Shown piece by piece: positions 38,005-46,276 of a stretch of 64,000 nt of DNA (position 1 is the first letter of the stretch; each line of letters opens with the position of its first letter). The stretch is taken from NCBI RefSeq assembly GCF_002192535.1, contig NZ_NAIA01000003.1:926768-990767 (forward strand), given 5' to 3'. Below the pieces are notes generated by a model. It had not been told where the DNA came from and searched no databases. It saw only the letters and a list, made by a program, of their open reading frames with translations. This stretch comes from Polynucleobacter hirudinilacicola (GTDB lineage Bacteria > Pseudomonadota > Gammaproteobacteria > Burkholderiales > Burkholderiaceae). The position numbers were made by a program, and so were the translations under genes.

Positions 38005-38600
38005 AATGCGTTTCCTGTATATCGATATTTAGCATGCCAAACTGCCAGCACCATCTTGGGATAAGCATCCTGCCCAAGACTGCCGTTATAGCGCGCTAGA
38101 CCTCGAGCAATATTTTGGCCTTCTATTTCCAAATAATGTTTCAAGATAATGCAGCCATAGCGCAAATTAGTGCGGACATCAAATAGAGAGTCCCGTGTAT
38201 CCCCAATTAAGTCCTTCCAAAATGGCATGACTTGCATTAAGCCGCTTGCTCCAACTCCAGAGATGGCAAAGCGATTAAAGCCGCTCTCCACCTCAATCAG
38301 CGCTAAGACCAAATCAGGGTCTAAATTAAAGCGGGTCGATTCATAATGAACCATCCGCAACCATTCACGCCTAAGGGATTCATTCGGAATTTTGTTACGA
38401 AGATTGCGGGACTGATACGAAATCCATTCAACCGCTTTGGTGGCCGAATCAAAAGAGCTGATTGGCAGAGCCTCCGATGTTAATGACTGCCTTAACTCAT
38501 AGCGATTCGCTAATGAGATTTCTTGATAATTCGGGGCAGCAAAAGCAATATTGCTCACAAGGAGCAATAAAGTCATTGGGTAGATACCAAAAATGTTCAT
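38001..38600 (-). CDS. Lytic transglycosylase (SLT domain)
   Basis: A 199-residue exported peptidoglycan lyase. It has a signal peptide of about 21 residues (MNIFGIYPMTLLLLVSNIAF), a short linker and a C-terminal SLT/goose-lysozyme-like domain. The catalytic Glu is in LALIEVESGFNRFAISGVGA, and ASGLMQVMPFW, LRYGCIILKHYL and ARYNGS are the other conserved segments. Its ATG overlaps the pilC stop (TAATG). A muralytic enzyme in a pilus operon fits local wall opening for secretin or pilus assembly. It is also coupled to the following channel gene. Confidence 0.9.
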   Translation of the reverse strand: MNIFGIYPMTLLLLVSNIAFAAPNYQEISLANRYELRQSLTSEALPISSFDSATKAVEWISYQSRNLRNKIPNESLRREWLRMVHYESTRFNLDPDLVLALIEVESGFNRFAISGVGASGLMQVMPFWKDLIGDTRDSLFDVRTNLRYGCIILKHYLEIEGQNIARGLARYNGSLGQDAYPKMVLAVWHAKYRYTGNAF

Positions 38601-39844
38601 TACCCCGTAACCACTTGACCCATTTTAAAGATTGGCAAATACATCGCCACCAGAATAAAACCGATCACGCCACCCAAAAAGCAAATCATGATGGGCTCCA
38701 TCATTTGTGACATTTTATCGACAGAGGAATCAAATTCTTCCTCGTAGAAGACGCTAATGGTTTCTAGCATTTCACCCATATTGCCCGTTTGCTCCCCAAC
38801 CGAAACCAATTGAGAAAATGTACTAGGAAACACTTTAATTTTTCCCAATAAAGCTGATAGCGGCTCCCCTGAAAATACTCCCCGTTTAGCTTCCTGAATG
38901 CCATCGCGAATCACTTCATTTTTACTGGATTCGGCTGTGATATCCAAGGCTTCAATCACAGGCACACCCGCATTGGTCAGGTTGCCATAGACCATTGCAA
39001 CCTGGGCGATATTGGAGTGCAAAGCCATATTACCAATCAGGGGCATGCGCAATATCAACTGATGCCATTTCTTTCTGATCACGATATTTCTCTTAATGAT
39101 CATGCGAAAAGCCACAAAGCCACCAATTAGTAGGACTGCCAATATACCTCCGCCCATAGGGTCGCGGATAAAGTTACTTAAATTGACAATCATTAGAGTT
39201 GGCGCTGGTAACTGAGACCCAATATTGCCAAACATCTGGGCAAAGACTGGCACAACAAAGATCATCATGATCGCTAGCACGATGGTTGCGACTATCAATA
39301 AGATGGTTGGGTACAACAAAGCAGACTGAATGCTTTTACGTATTTTGATCGTCTTACGAATACTTAAAACGAGCTTATCCAAAAAGATATCTAAGCTACC
39401 GCTGGACTCACCAGCCCGCACTAAGTTGATGTAAATGGAGTCAAAAATATCAGGGTGTTTTCCAAATGCTTTTGATAGACTAGAACCAGCCTCAACGTCT
39501 TGATAAATTTCTGCAAAAGTCTTTTTCAGTAAAGGATCCTCTACCTGATCTTTAACCATTTCTAGCGACGGTAAGATCGCTAGACCTGAGCGCAGCATCG
39601 TTGCCATTTTCTTGGTAGCAATCATGATGCTTACCAGCTTTACTTTACGCGGTAGGCTGAACTTAAAGTTGAACGTGAGCGCTTTTTTCTCGGTCGCCTC
39701 TTGTTCTCGTACACCTTTCACGAGGTGGGTAATGATCACCCCATCCTCTTTTAATTTATAAGCAGCTTCATCACGTGTTAAGGCGCTAATAGTCCCACTG
39801 ATATATTGGGTGTTTTTAATGCCCTTCCAATTGAAATCTGCCAT
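38600..39844 (-). CDS. pilC: Type IV pilus inner-membrane platform protein PilC/GspF
   Basis: A 414-residue polytopic protein with two T2SSF domains. The first is at about 75-195 (MATMLRSGLAILPSLEMVKDQ, VRAGESSGSLDIFLDKL) and the second at about 275-400 (VAMVYGNLTNAGVPVIEALD, VSVGEQTGNMGEML). Three hydrophobic helices lie near 175-200, 225-245 and 385-405. It forms the platform that the assembly and retraction ATPases act on. It lies 10 bases after the GspE/PilB gene and is followed by overlapping transglycosylase and channel genes. Confidence 0.94.
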   Translation of the reverse strand: MADFNWKGIKNTQYISGTISALTRDEAAYKLKEDGVIITHLVKGVREQEATEKKALTFNFKFSLPRKVKLVSIMIATKKMATMLRSGLAILPSLEMVKDQVEDPLLKKTFAEIYQDVEAGSSLSKAFGKHPDIFDSIYINLVRAGESSGSLDIFLDKLVLSIRKTIKIRKSIQSALLYPTILLIVATIVLAIMMIFVVPVFAQMFGNIGSQLPAPTLMIVNLSNFIRDPMGGGILAVLLIGGFVAFRMIIKRNIVIRKKWHQLILRMPLIGNMALHSNIAQVAMVYGNLTNAGVPVIEALDITAESSKNEVIRDGIQEAKRGVFSGEPLSALLGKIKVFPSTFSQLVSVGEQTGNMGEMLETISVFYEEEFDSSVDKMSQMMEPIMICFLGGVIGFILVAMYLPIFKMGQVVTG

Positions 39845-39854
39845 ACAGTCTTAT

Positions 39855-41684
39855 TTAATTGAAAATCAGATTGCGCTGGAATTCGTGAATCGTTAATACA
39901 CCATCTTGAATCATTGCTCTACCAATTTCTTGAATTGGCCTAAATCCATCATGGAGTGCTATTTCACGCAAAGTAGTAGCAGGCTCATTATTGATAATTG
40001 CTGCACGCAATTTGTCATTAATGTGCAAAACCTCATAGATACCCATGCGGCCTTTGTAACCTGTGTTATTGCACTTGTCACATCCAGCACCGATATAAGG
40101 TTTAGTCGTTTTCGCTTCTGCAGGACTAAAGCCTAAATCGAGCAACAATGCCTCATGATTGCCAGCATGCTCATGTTTGCAGTGGGGGCAAATTTTTCTG
40201 GCTAAACGTTGCGCCACAACCAAGGTCAGCGCCGCTCCTATTAAATAACCAGGAATACCCATATTCACCAAACGTACGATGGTGCTAATCGCATCATTTG
40301 CATGCAAAGTAGATAAAACCAAGTGACCTGTCAGTGCTGCTTTAATGGAAATATCGGCAGTATCTTTATCGCGAATCTCACCAACCAAGATCACTTCCGG
40401 ATCTTGACGCAAAAAGGAGCGTAAGGCTTGCGAGAAAGTCAAACCAATATCATCCCGAATTTGTACCTGGCCAATACCATCAACCGTAAATTCCACTGGG
40501 TCTTCGGCAGTCAGGATATTAATATCGGGCTTATTCAGCCTGCGTAAAGCACCGTAGAGAGTGGTAGATTTTCCAGAGCCTGTTGGTCCAGTAACCAAGA
40601 CCATACCCTGCGATGCATCAATGGCATCTGTCAGTTGCTTATATTCTTTCTCAGGAAAGCCGAGGTGATCCAGATCGAAAGAGACGCCTTCGCGATCCAG
40701 AATACGCATCACAATCCGCTCACCATATACTGTTGGCAATACGGACACACGCAAGTCAATATCTCGGTTATTTGGGAGCGCGGTCACAATCGCGCCATCT
40801 TGTGGCAACCGTTTCTCTGAAATATCGAGAGACGCCATAATCTTGATACGAGTAGTAACAGCAGAATAATTGCTAAATAAAAAGTCCTTGAGTTCTTTTC
40901 TTTCTTGCAAAACGCCGTCAATACGATAACGCAAGGCTGCAACATCTTTATAGAGCTCAATATGAATATCACTAGCGCCTTTTTGCACGGCATCAAAAAT
41001 TAAGGCATTTACAAATAGAATAATTTGGCCGCCTTGATCCTCTTGAGGGGCAGCGGCGGTGCCTGTAGCATTTTTGGAGCCAACTGCTAAAGAACTTGCT
41101 TTGCTTGCTTTTTCACCAAAGAGATTGCCGCCCTTCTTCTTTGGCTTTAAGGCATCCTTCATTTGTATTGCTGTGGAATTAACACTGCCACTTAGAGGAG
41201 TGCCACTTATTTGGAGGGCAAGCGCAGGATCAGTTGCTTGTTGAGAAGCAATAACATCGAGTAAACGTTGCATTTCTAGGGGTGAAATGACATTTGCCAC
41301 AATCTTTTTGCCGGTGATTAATTTTGCACTACTAATACCGCGAAGTGCGCTTGGCTCAGAAATTGCTACGGAGATTTCTTTATCATCAGCCGCAAAAGGA
41401 ATAATACGGTTATCAATGACATAGTTTCTAGGAATCACATCGGCGTAATGACTTGAAAAATCTTCCAAGATAGCCATTGGAGCGGGAGGCAAATCCAAGT
41501 AATGCGAAAGACTTTCTTTTACCTTTTCATCACTCACATAACCAGCATGTACTAGAACGTCGTAAAGTAATTTCCCATTTTGACGACTTTGTTGCTCTGC
41601 CAAACTGTAGTTTGCTGAGTTAACCAAGCCCCGATCCAAGGAGAATCGGGCCATTTCTTGGGAAACATCAACAAGAGTAGCCAT
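39855..41684 (-). CDS. GspE/PilB-family pilus assembly ATPase
   Basis: A 609-residue assembly ATPase. The start is taken at the ATG at 41684 (MATLVDVSQEM), four bases after the secretin stop; nine upstream codons that overlap it are unlikely. The N-terminal MshE/GspE N-domain spans about 1-150. A low-complexity Lys/Ser linker follows. The catalytic core has Walker A GPTGSGKSTTLYGAL, the Asp box ILTAEDPVEFTVDG, Walker B VILVGEIRD and the His box LSTLHANDA. A zinc motif is formed by CPHC and CDKC pairs flanking a 35-residue insert. It is the extension motor of the pilus. Confidence 0.93.
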   Translation of the reverse strand: MATLVDVSQEMARFSLDRGLVNSANYSLAEQQSRQNGKLLYDVLVHAGYVSDEKVKESLSHYLDLPPAPMAILEDFSSHYADVIPRNYVIDNRIIPFAADDKEISVAISEPSALRGISSAKLITGKKIVANVISPLEMQRLLDVIASQQATDPALALQISGTPLSGSVNSTAIQMKDALKPKKKGGNLFGEKASKASSLAVGSKNATGTAAAPQEDQGGQIILFVNALIFDAVQKGASDIHIELYKDVAALRYRIDGVLQERKELKDFLFSNYSAVTTRIKIMASLDISEKRLPQDGAIVTALPNNRDIDLRVSVLPTVYGERIVMRILDREGVSFDLDHLGFPEKEYKQLTDAIDASQGMVLVTGPTGSGKSTTLYGALRRLNKPDINILTAEDPVEFTVDGIGQVQIRDDIGLTFSQALRSFLRQDPEVILVGEIRDKDTADISIKAALTGHLVLSTLHANDAISTIVRLVNMGIPGYLIGAALTLVVAQRLARKICPHCKHEHAGNHEALLLDLGFSPAEAKTTKPYIGAGCDKCNNTGYKGRMGIYEVLHINDKLRAAIINNEPATTLREIALHDGFRPIQEIGRAMIQDGVLTIHEFQRNLIFN

Positions 41685-41688
41685 TTTA

Positions 41689-43245
41689 TTAGTTGAGTAC
41701 CTTCGGCGCAATAAATACTAATAATTGTGTCTTATTGTCAACTTGCCTGTTATAGCGGAATAGTGCACCTAAGAAAGGGATATCGCCGAGCAGAGGCACT
41801 TTAATCACTTTATTTTCTTGAGTCTGATCATAGATACCGCCAATGACTGCAATCGTTCCATCCTTAATTAATAATTTACTGCGCACTTCGCGCTTATTAA
41901 TCGAGGGAGGGGAAGTTGTATAGTTCGGTGAATCTTTATTGACCACCATATTTAAAAAGAGATTGCCATCGCCAACTACACTCGGTGTTACTGTAAGTTT
42001 TAATGCAGCGTCTTTGAATTCATAGGTAATCTGGTTGGTTCCAACACCAGGAACTGGATAAGGAATTTGTACACCGTCGATAACTACAGCCTCCTCGTTA
42101 TCCATCGTAAAGACATGTGGGTTAGAGACAATCTTCATTAAGTTTAAAGACTCCAATGCCGTCAATTCCACCTTTAATGCAGATGCTGAGGTTTGATATA
42201 AATAGCCCAAACCAAAAGGGTTCAATGCTGCGTTTACGGGCTGATTAAATACTGAGCCATTGGCAGTACCAAGCGCAATATTGCTCGCGGAACTATTAGG
42301 ACCAGCAACCCCGACACCACCAATTGAATTCACACCGCTAGACGATGCGGAATAAGCGCCTAAACGAACACCCAATTCTTGCTGCCAATTATCTGAAGCC
42401 TCCACAATAAAGGCCTCAATTAACACTTCTTGTGTCCGAATATCTAATTTAGAAATTAACTTGGCAGCCAATTCCATTTCACTCTTGGTGCCTTTAACAA
42501 TGATGGAGTTAATTCGCTCATCAGTCGTCACTTCAATAATCCCACCTGGCGGACGCACTGCAGCTGCCCCACTCGGTGTTGTGCCACCAAAAATGGCCTC
42601 GAGCTGTTGCTTTACTCTGGCTGGTCGCGTGTAATACAAACGGAAGATTTCAGTGTACTGGGTGCTCACAATACGCTTAGCGGCTAGTTGCTTGCTAATC
42701 TCCTCGAGGCGTTTACGCTCGAACTCATCACGTGCTAAAAGTGTCTCAGGTTTTTGAATTCGAATGATTCCAGCATCACTATCAACGCTCTTGGATAAAC
42801 CTTTAATGCGGAGAATATTATCTAGCGCCTTTTCCCATGGCACATTAGTAATTTTTACTGTAACAGTACCTTCGACCTCATCACCTACCAAGATATTAAC
42901 GCCAGATATTTGGGTCATTGCTTGGGCAAGTTCACGGATATCGACATCGACGAAGTTCAGTGTCACATTAAATGATTTCCACTGACCATCTTCTGTGCGT
43001 TGGGACTCATTAATAAAGTTACGCCTTTGTGAGTCTAATTGCTCATTGGACTTACGATCAATCTTAGGCCCAATATCAAGTGTCTTTTGTGTCTTTGGCG
43101 CCAAATCAGACATGATTTGTTCTGGATCTAAACCCATCTTTTCGCGCATCTGAGCATTAGATTGTGGCGGAGCAGATTGACAGGCTACAAGTAGCGCAGC
43201 GGATAGTGCCAGCAAAATTCTGAGAGCGCGTAATGTTAATTTCAT
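41689..43245 (-). CDS. mshL: MshL-type pilus secretin (outer membrane lipoprotein)
   Basis: A 518-residue secretin that forms the outer-membrane gate. The N-terminus is a lipoprotein signal (lipobox LVAC, Cys22), unlike classical PilQ, which has AMIN domains. A secretin/TonB short domain (FVDVDIRELAQAMTQISGVN, VPWEKALDNILRIKGL) is followed by an N1-type domain with a Gly/Ala-rich loop. The secretin core includes VLIEAFIVEASDNWQQELGV and VPLLGDIPFLGALFRYN near the C-terminus. These features match the MSHA-type MshL family. It overlaps the PilO-PilP gene by 4 bases. Confidence 0.92.
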   Translation of the reverse strand: MKLTLRALRILLALSAALLVACQSAPPQSNAQMREKMGLDPEQIMSDLAPKTQKTLDIGPKIDRKSNEQLDSQRRNFINESQRTEDGQWKSFNVTLNFVDVDIRELAQAMTQISGVNILVGDEVEGTVTVKITNVPWEKALDNILRIKGLSKSVDSDAGIIRIQKPETLLARDEFERKRLEEISKQLAAKRIVSTQYTEIFRLYYTRPARVKQQLEAIFGGTTPSGAAAVRPPGGIIEVTTDERINSIIVKGTKSEMELAAKLISKLDIRTQEVLIEAFIVEASDNWQQELGVRLGAYSASSSGVNSIGGVGVAGPNSSASNIALGTANGSVFNQPVNAALNPFGLGYLYQTSASALKVELTALESLNLMKIVSNPHVFTMDNEEAVVIDGVQIPYPVPGVGTNQITYEFKDAALKLTVTPSVVGDGNLFLNMVVNKDSPNYTTSPPSINKREVRSKLLIKDGTIAVIGGIYDQTQENKVIKVPLLGDIPFLGALFRYNRQVDNKTQLLVFIAPKVLN

Positions 43246-44528
43246 CGCGCACCTCCAGCCGACTTATTGGGATCCGTAATAGGAAATTGCCCAGGCTGAG
43301 ATTGCAAAAATAATCTCACCTTACCATTAGGCTGCCGCAGAATCACACCATCCATATCGATATCAGAGATGATGCCACCCTGATTGCCCAATCGGTCACC
43401 AACTTTAACCACAAAACTTTCCCGAAAATCCGTACGAATCATTGCTGCCTTCACGCTATTGGAAACCACCACACCCATGATGATGTAAGACTGAGGATCC
43501 GCCATCACCAAAGGGGAGTACCTGGGATCTCGCCCTCCTTCAATCATGCCGCTAGATGACTTTGAGAAAGGATCGCGCTCTATTGCACGGCCACTTGGAT
43601 CAGCGGAGTTTGCATTCATGATGACTTCTTCATTTTTACTAAGGCCCGAAGTATCATTTTTTGCCTTAGGAGGAGCAGCCACAGCATTAGCAATGAGGTA
43701 TTGCCCTATCTTCTGAATCTTTTCTTCCACCATTACTAATAATGAAGTCGTTTGCTTCTCTGGTGCAGTTGCAGAGGCAAGCTTTGTCTGCAACTTATCA
43801 GGTAATCGATAAGTCGATAACTGGGCTTTAATTTGCACTAAACCATGGGTATCACCACTGACCAAAGTAATTTGCTCTTTATCAATGTTGACACTCTTTT
43901 CGAATCCCGCTAAGAGCTTGCGATAGCGCATATAGCGACTATAGTTTCCTGACATTTCCACTTTTAATTTAATTCTGTAAAAAAGTGGTGGCGCAGTGGG
44001 CGCACCCGGTGCTCCTTGCGCAACTTGTGGATTGTTTGGTAGGTTATTGGGCGCTGATGGAGTACCAGGAGCCTTAGCTGACTGCCCAGCTGGTAATGGT
44101 TTACCACCCGGATAAATAGCCTCTTCCCCGTCAGTTGCCAAAGAGGTAATCGTCATGCCTTGCGAGGAAGCCATTTGGCTCAGGCGTTGGTAAAGCTCTT
44201 CTAACTCAGATTGAACACTAAACAATCGATTGAGCTCGATGTAATTCATTTCGGTTTGCACCAGATCTTCGTGCGCCTTCCGATTGGCGATTTCTAAATA
44301 TTTAATTTTGGCTTCCATTTCTGGAATGGCTGCAATCTTTTGCTCAATTGCATCACGCTCCGCCAGATAAGGCATGAAGATGAAAACAATGTAAACAACA
44401 AACACCAGGACGCCAAGGGCAGACCACAAGACAATTTTTGCCTGCGGCCCCTTGAGAGACGAGTTCTTTGTTAGTAGTTTCTTAAACAACAAACCAATAT
44501 CGAGATTTTTTAATTCGGAGAGATTCAT
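43242..44528 (-). CDS. PilO-PilP-like fusion, pilus alignment subcomplex
   Basis: A 428-residue protein. One transmembrane helix (about 31-53) follows a short cytoplasmic end. A coiled coil (about 55-115) and a PilO-like domain (about 175-235, PLFYRIKLKVEMSGNYSRYM) come next. The C-terminal third, from about 316, starts IERDPFS and contains IIMGVVVSNSVKAAMIRTD and VKVGDRLG, which is the PilP pattern (RDPF, then a beta-sandwich that contacts the secretin). PilO and PilP are normally separate proteins. The ATG at 44528 is chosen, 7 bases after the preceding stop, over a TTG 45 bases upstream inside it. The PilP assignment rests on motif resemblance. Confidence 0.75.
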   Translation of the reverse strand: MNLSELKNLDIGLLFKKLLTKNSSLKGPQAKIVLWSALGVLVFVVYIVFIFMPYLAERDAIEQKIAAIPEMEAKIKYLEIANRKAHEDLVQTEMNYIELNRLFSVQSELEELYQRLSQMASSQGMTITSLATDGEEAIYPGGKPLPAGQSAKAPGTPSAPNNLPNNPQVAQGAPGAPTAPPLFYRIKLKVEMSGNYSRYMRYRKLLAGFEKSVNIDKEQITLVSGDTHGLVQIKAQLSTYRLPDKLQTKLASATAPEKQTTSLLVMVEEKIQKIGQYLIANAVAAPPKAKNDTSGLSKNEEVIMNANSADPSGRAIERDPFSKSSSGMIEGGRDPRYSPLVMADPQSYIIMGVVVSNSVKAAMIRTDFRESFVVKVGDRLGNQGGIISDIDMDGVILRQPNGKVRLFLQSQPGQFPITDPNKSAGGAR

Positions 44529-44535
44529 ATTGAGT

Positions 44536-46221
44536 TCAATTGCGTTTTGGTAATGCTGATGTTTGATTAGCAACGGGCTGATCTAGCTTCAGCACGCATC
44601 TGACTTCAAAACGCTTGTAGGAGCTGACGCCGCCTCTACGAGGAGACGTTTGTGTAGCAGCAACCATATTCATAGTACTTAAGGAGGCCTGAGCAATCAC
44701 AGGCAATGCTTGCAAGCGATCGACTAAATTGACAATCACTTGATCATTCACCGCATCACCCTTAATAACCAAGGTCGCTGGATCATCAAAATTGAGTTCC
44801 GTAAACCAAACGCCGCCCGGCACAACCCCATTAATTGCATTGAGCATCTTGTATGTGCTCGCTTGATTAGGCTTAAACTCATTGCTTGCTTGTAGCATTT
44901 GGGTATAGCGCGATCTTTGAGCGGTCAGTTTAGTCAAGATATTTTCTTTAATCTTGACATCCTCCTCTAAACGTACCGCTTTCTGATATTGCGGATCTGA
45001 TGTTCCTGAAGAGAAAAACTGGTTAATCAAGGTCAACAATACAAAAATAGCAATCACTACACCGGCAGCCCTAATACCCAATTTGGATAATACTTTCCGT
45101 TTTTCAGCATTACGGACCGTATCGCGATTAGGCAACAAGTTGACGTTGTTCACGCCAGTGACATATTTATAGTAGCCAAATATATCTACCTTACGCGTTG
45201 CCAAGCCGATGGCAGAGCTAAAAACGGAAAGATTTTTCTCAGCCTGAATCGTCTTTTGGAGGTTTTCGGGAACAATTAAATCGTCCAAAGGATCGAATAA
45301 TTCAACCCGATACCCATCCAAGCATTTTTTCATTTGCAACAATAATTCGCCTACATCAGATATCGGCGAGACTAGCAATACTTTTTCAATCAGATTGGAG
45401 CCAACCTTCGTCTCATAGGCTCTAAATGCCTGACGAATTTGACCTGATAAACGGTCGTATAGACGATCGCCCGCCTCACCGACCGGCACGCCATTTTCAA
45501 TGAGCAAGCGGTCTGCTTCAGAAACATAAATATCGTAAATAAAGGGAGCATCATCAGTCACGATCAATACATAATTTTCATTAGGGCCAAATTCAATTAA
45601 GGCCGTCGTATTGATTGAGCGTAATTTTTGGGTTTTAAGGGCATTGCGGATAGCAAAACATCGTACGTCTACTACCACTGGATTGAGGCCGGCCTTAGTA
45701 GCAATCTGCACATACTGATTGATTTCAGACAGCTTAGAGGCGACAAACAATAATTCCATCGTGTTGTCTGAAGCATTACGTCGTATGACTTGCCAGAAGA
45801 TCGAGTATTCCTCGAGTTTCTCAGCCAGCTGAATGATATTGCTCCACAAACTGTCATATTCAATAGCACTCTGAATTTCTTCATCACTCATCAAAGGCAT
45901 CGTTACTGTGCGCACAATCGCACTCGTAATCGGAATAGAGATGGCTACGTTTGGTGTCTCTAACTTGGCACTATCTATTAGCTCTCGTAGTTTATTGACA
46001 TACAAGTCATGATTTGTATGAATATCCGTTAGGTTAGCTTTGTCACTGATGTATTTGGAGCCTACTTTTTCTAGCAACCAATGGCCGCGATTCTCCGTCA
46101 ACTGAGCTACTCGAATGAAATTGGGAGTGATGTCTACCCCCACTACGTCTTCTTGTTTGACGGAGTATTTGCTTAATAAATCAATAAAAAACCGCATCAG
46201 CGGCTGCAAGGGATTATTCAT
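44536..46221 (-). CDS. PilM-PilN fusion, pilus alignment subcomplex
   Basis: A 561-residue protein. Residues about 25-345 form a PilM-type actin-like domain (DVVGVDITPNFIRVAQLTEN, NVAISIPITSAIVRTVTMP, TTALIEFGPNENYVLIV, SAIGLATRK). Then comes the PilN opener VNNVNLLPNRDTVRNAEKRK (357-376), one transmembrane helix (382-401), a coiled coil and a ferredoxin-like periplasmic domain (about 455-530). In most type IV pilus systems PilM binds the N-terminal INLLP-type tail of a separate PilN. Here that contact is built into one chain. It is followed by the PilO-PilP fusion, so the alignment complex is encoded by two genes instead of four. Confidence 0.85.
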   Translation of the reverse strand: MNNPLQPLMRFFIDLLSKYSVKQEDVVGVDITPNFIRVAQLTENRGHWLLEKVGSKYISDKANLTDIHTNHDLYVNKLRELIDSAKLETPNVAISIPITSAIVRTVTMPLMSDEEIQSAIEYDSLWSNIIQLAEKLEEYSIFWQVIRRNASDNTMELLFVASKLSEINQYVQIATKAGLNPVVVDVRCFAIRNALKTQKLRSINTTALIEFGPNENYVLIVTDDAPFIYDIYVSEADRLLIENGVPVGEAGDRLYDRLSGQIRQAFRAYETKVGSNLIEKVLLVSPISDVGELLLQMKKCLDGYRVELFDPLDDLIVPENLQKTIQAEKNLSVFSSAIGLATRKVDIFGYYKYVTGVNNVNLLPNRDTVRNAEKRKVLSKLGIRAAGVVIAIFVLLTLINQFFSSGTSDPQYQKAVRLEEDVKIKENILTKLTAQRSRYTQMLQASNEFKPNQASTYKMLNAINGVVPGGVWFTELNFDDPATLVIKGDAVNDQVIVNLVDRLQALPVIAQASLSTMNMVAATQTSPRRGGVSSYKRFEVRCVLKLDQPVANQTSALPKRN

Positions 46222-46276
46222 TTAGAAAAGCTAAAAGCAAAGACATATTTATCGATAACTATATAGTAAGCAATGC

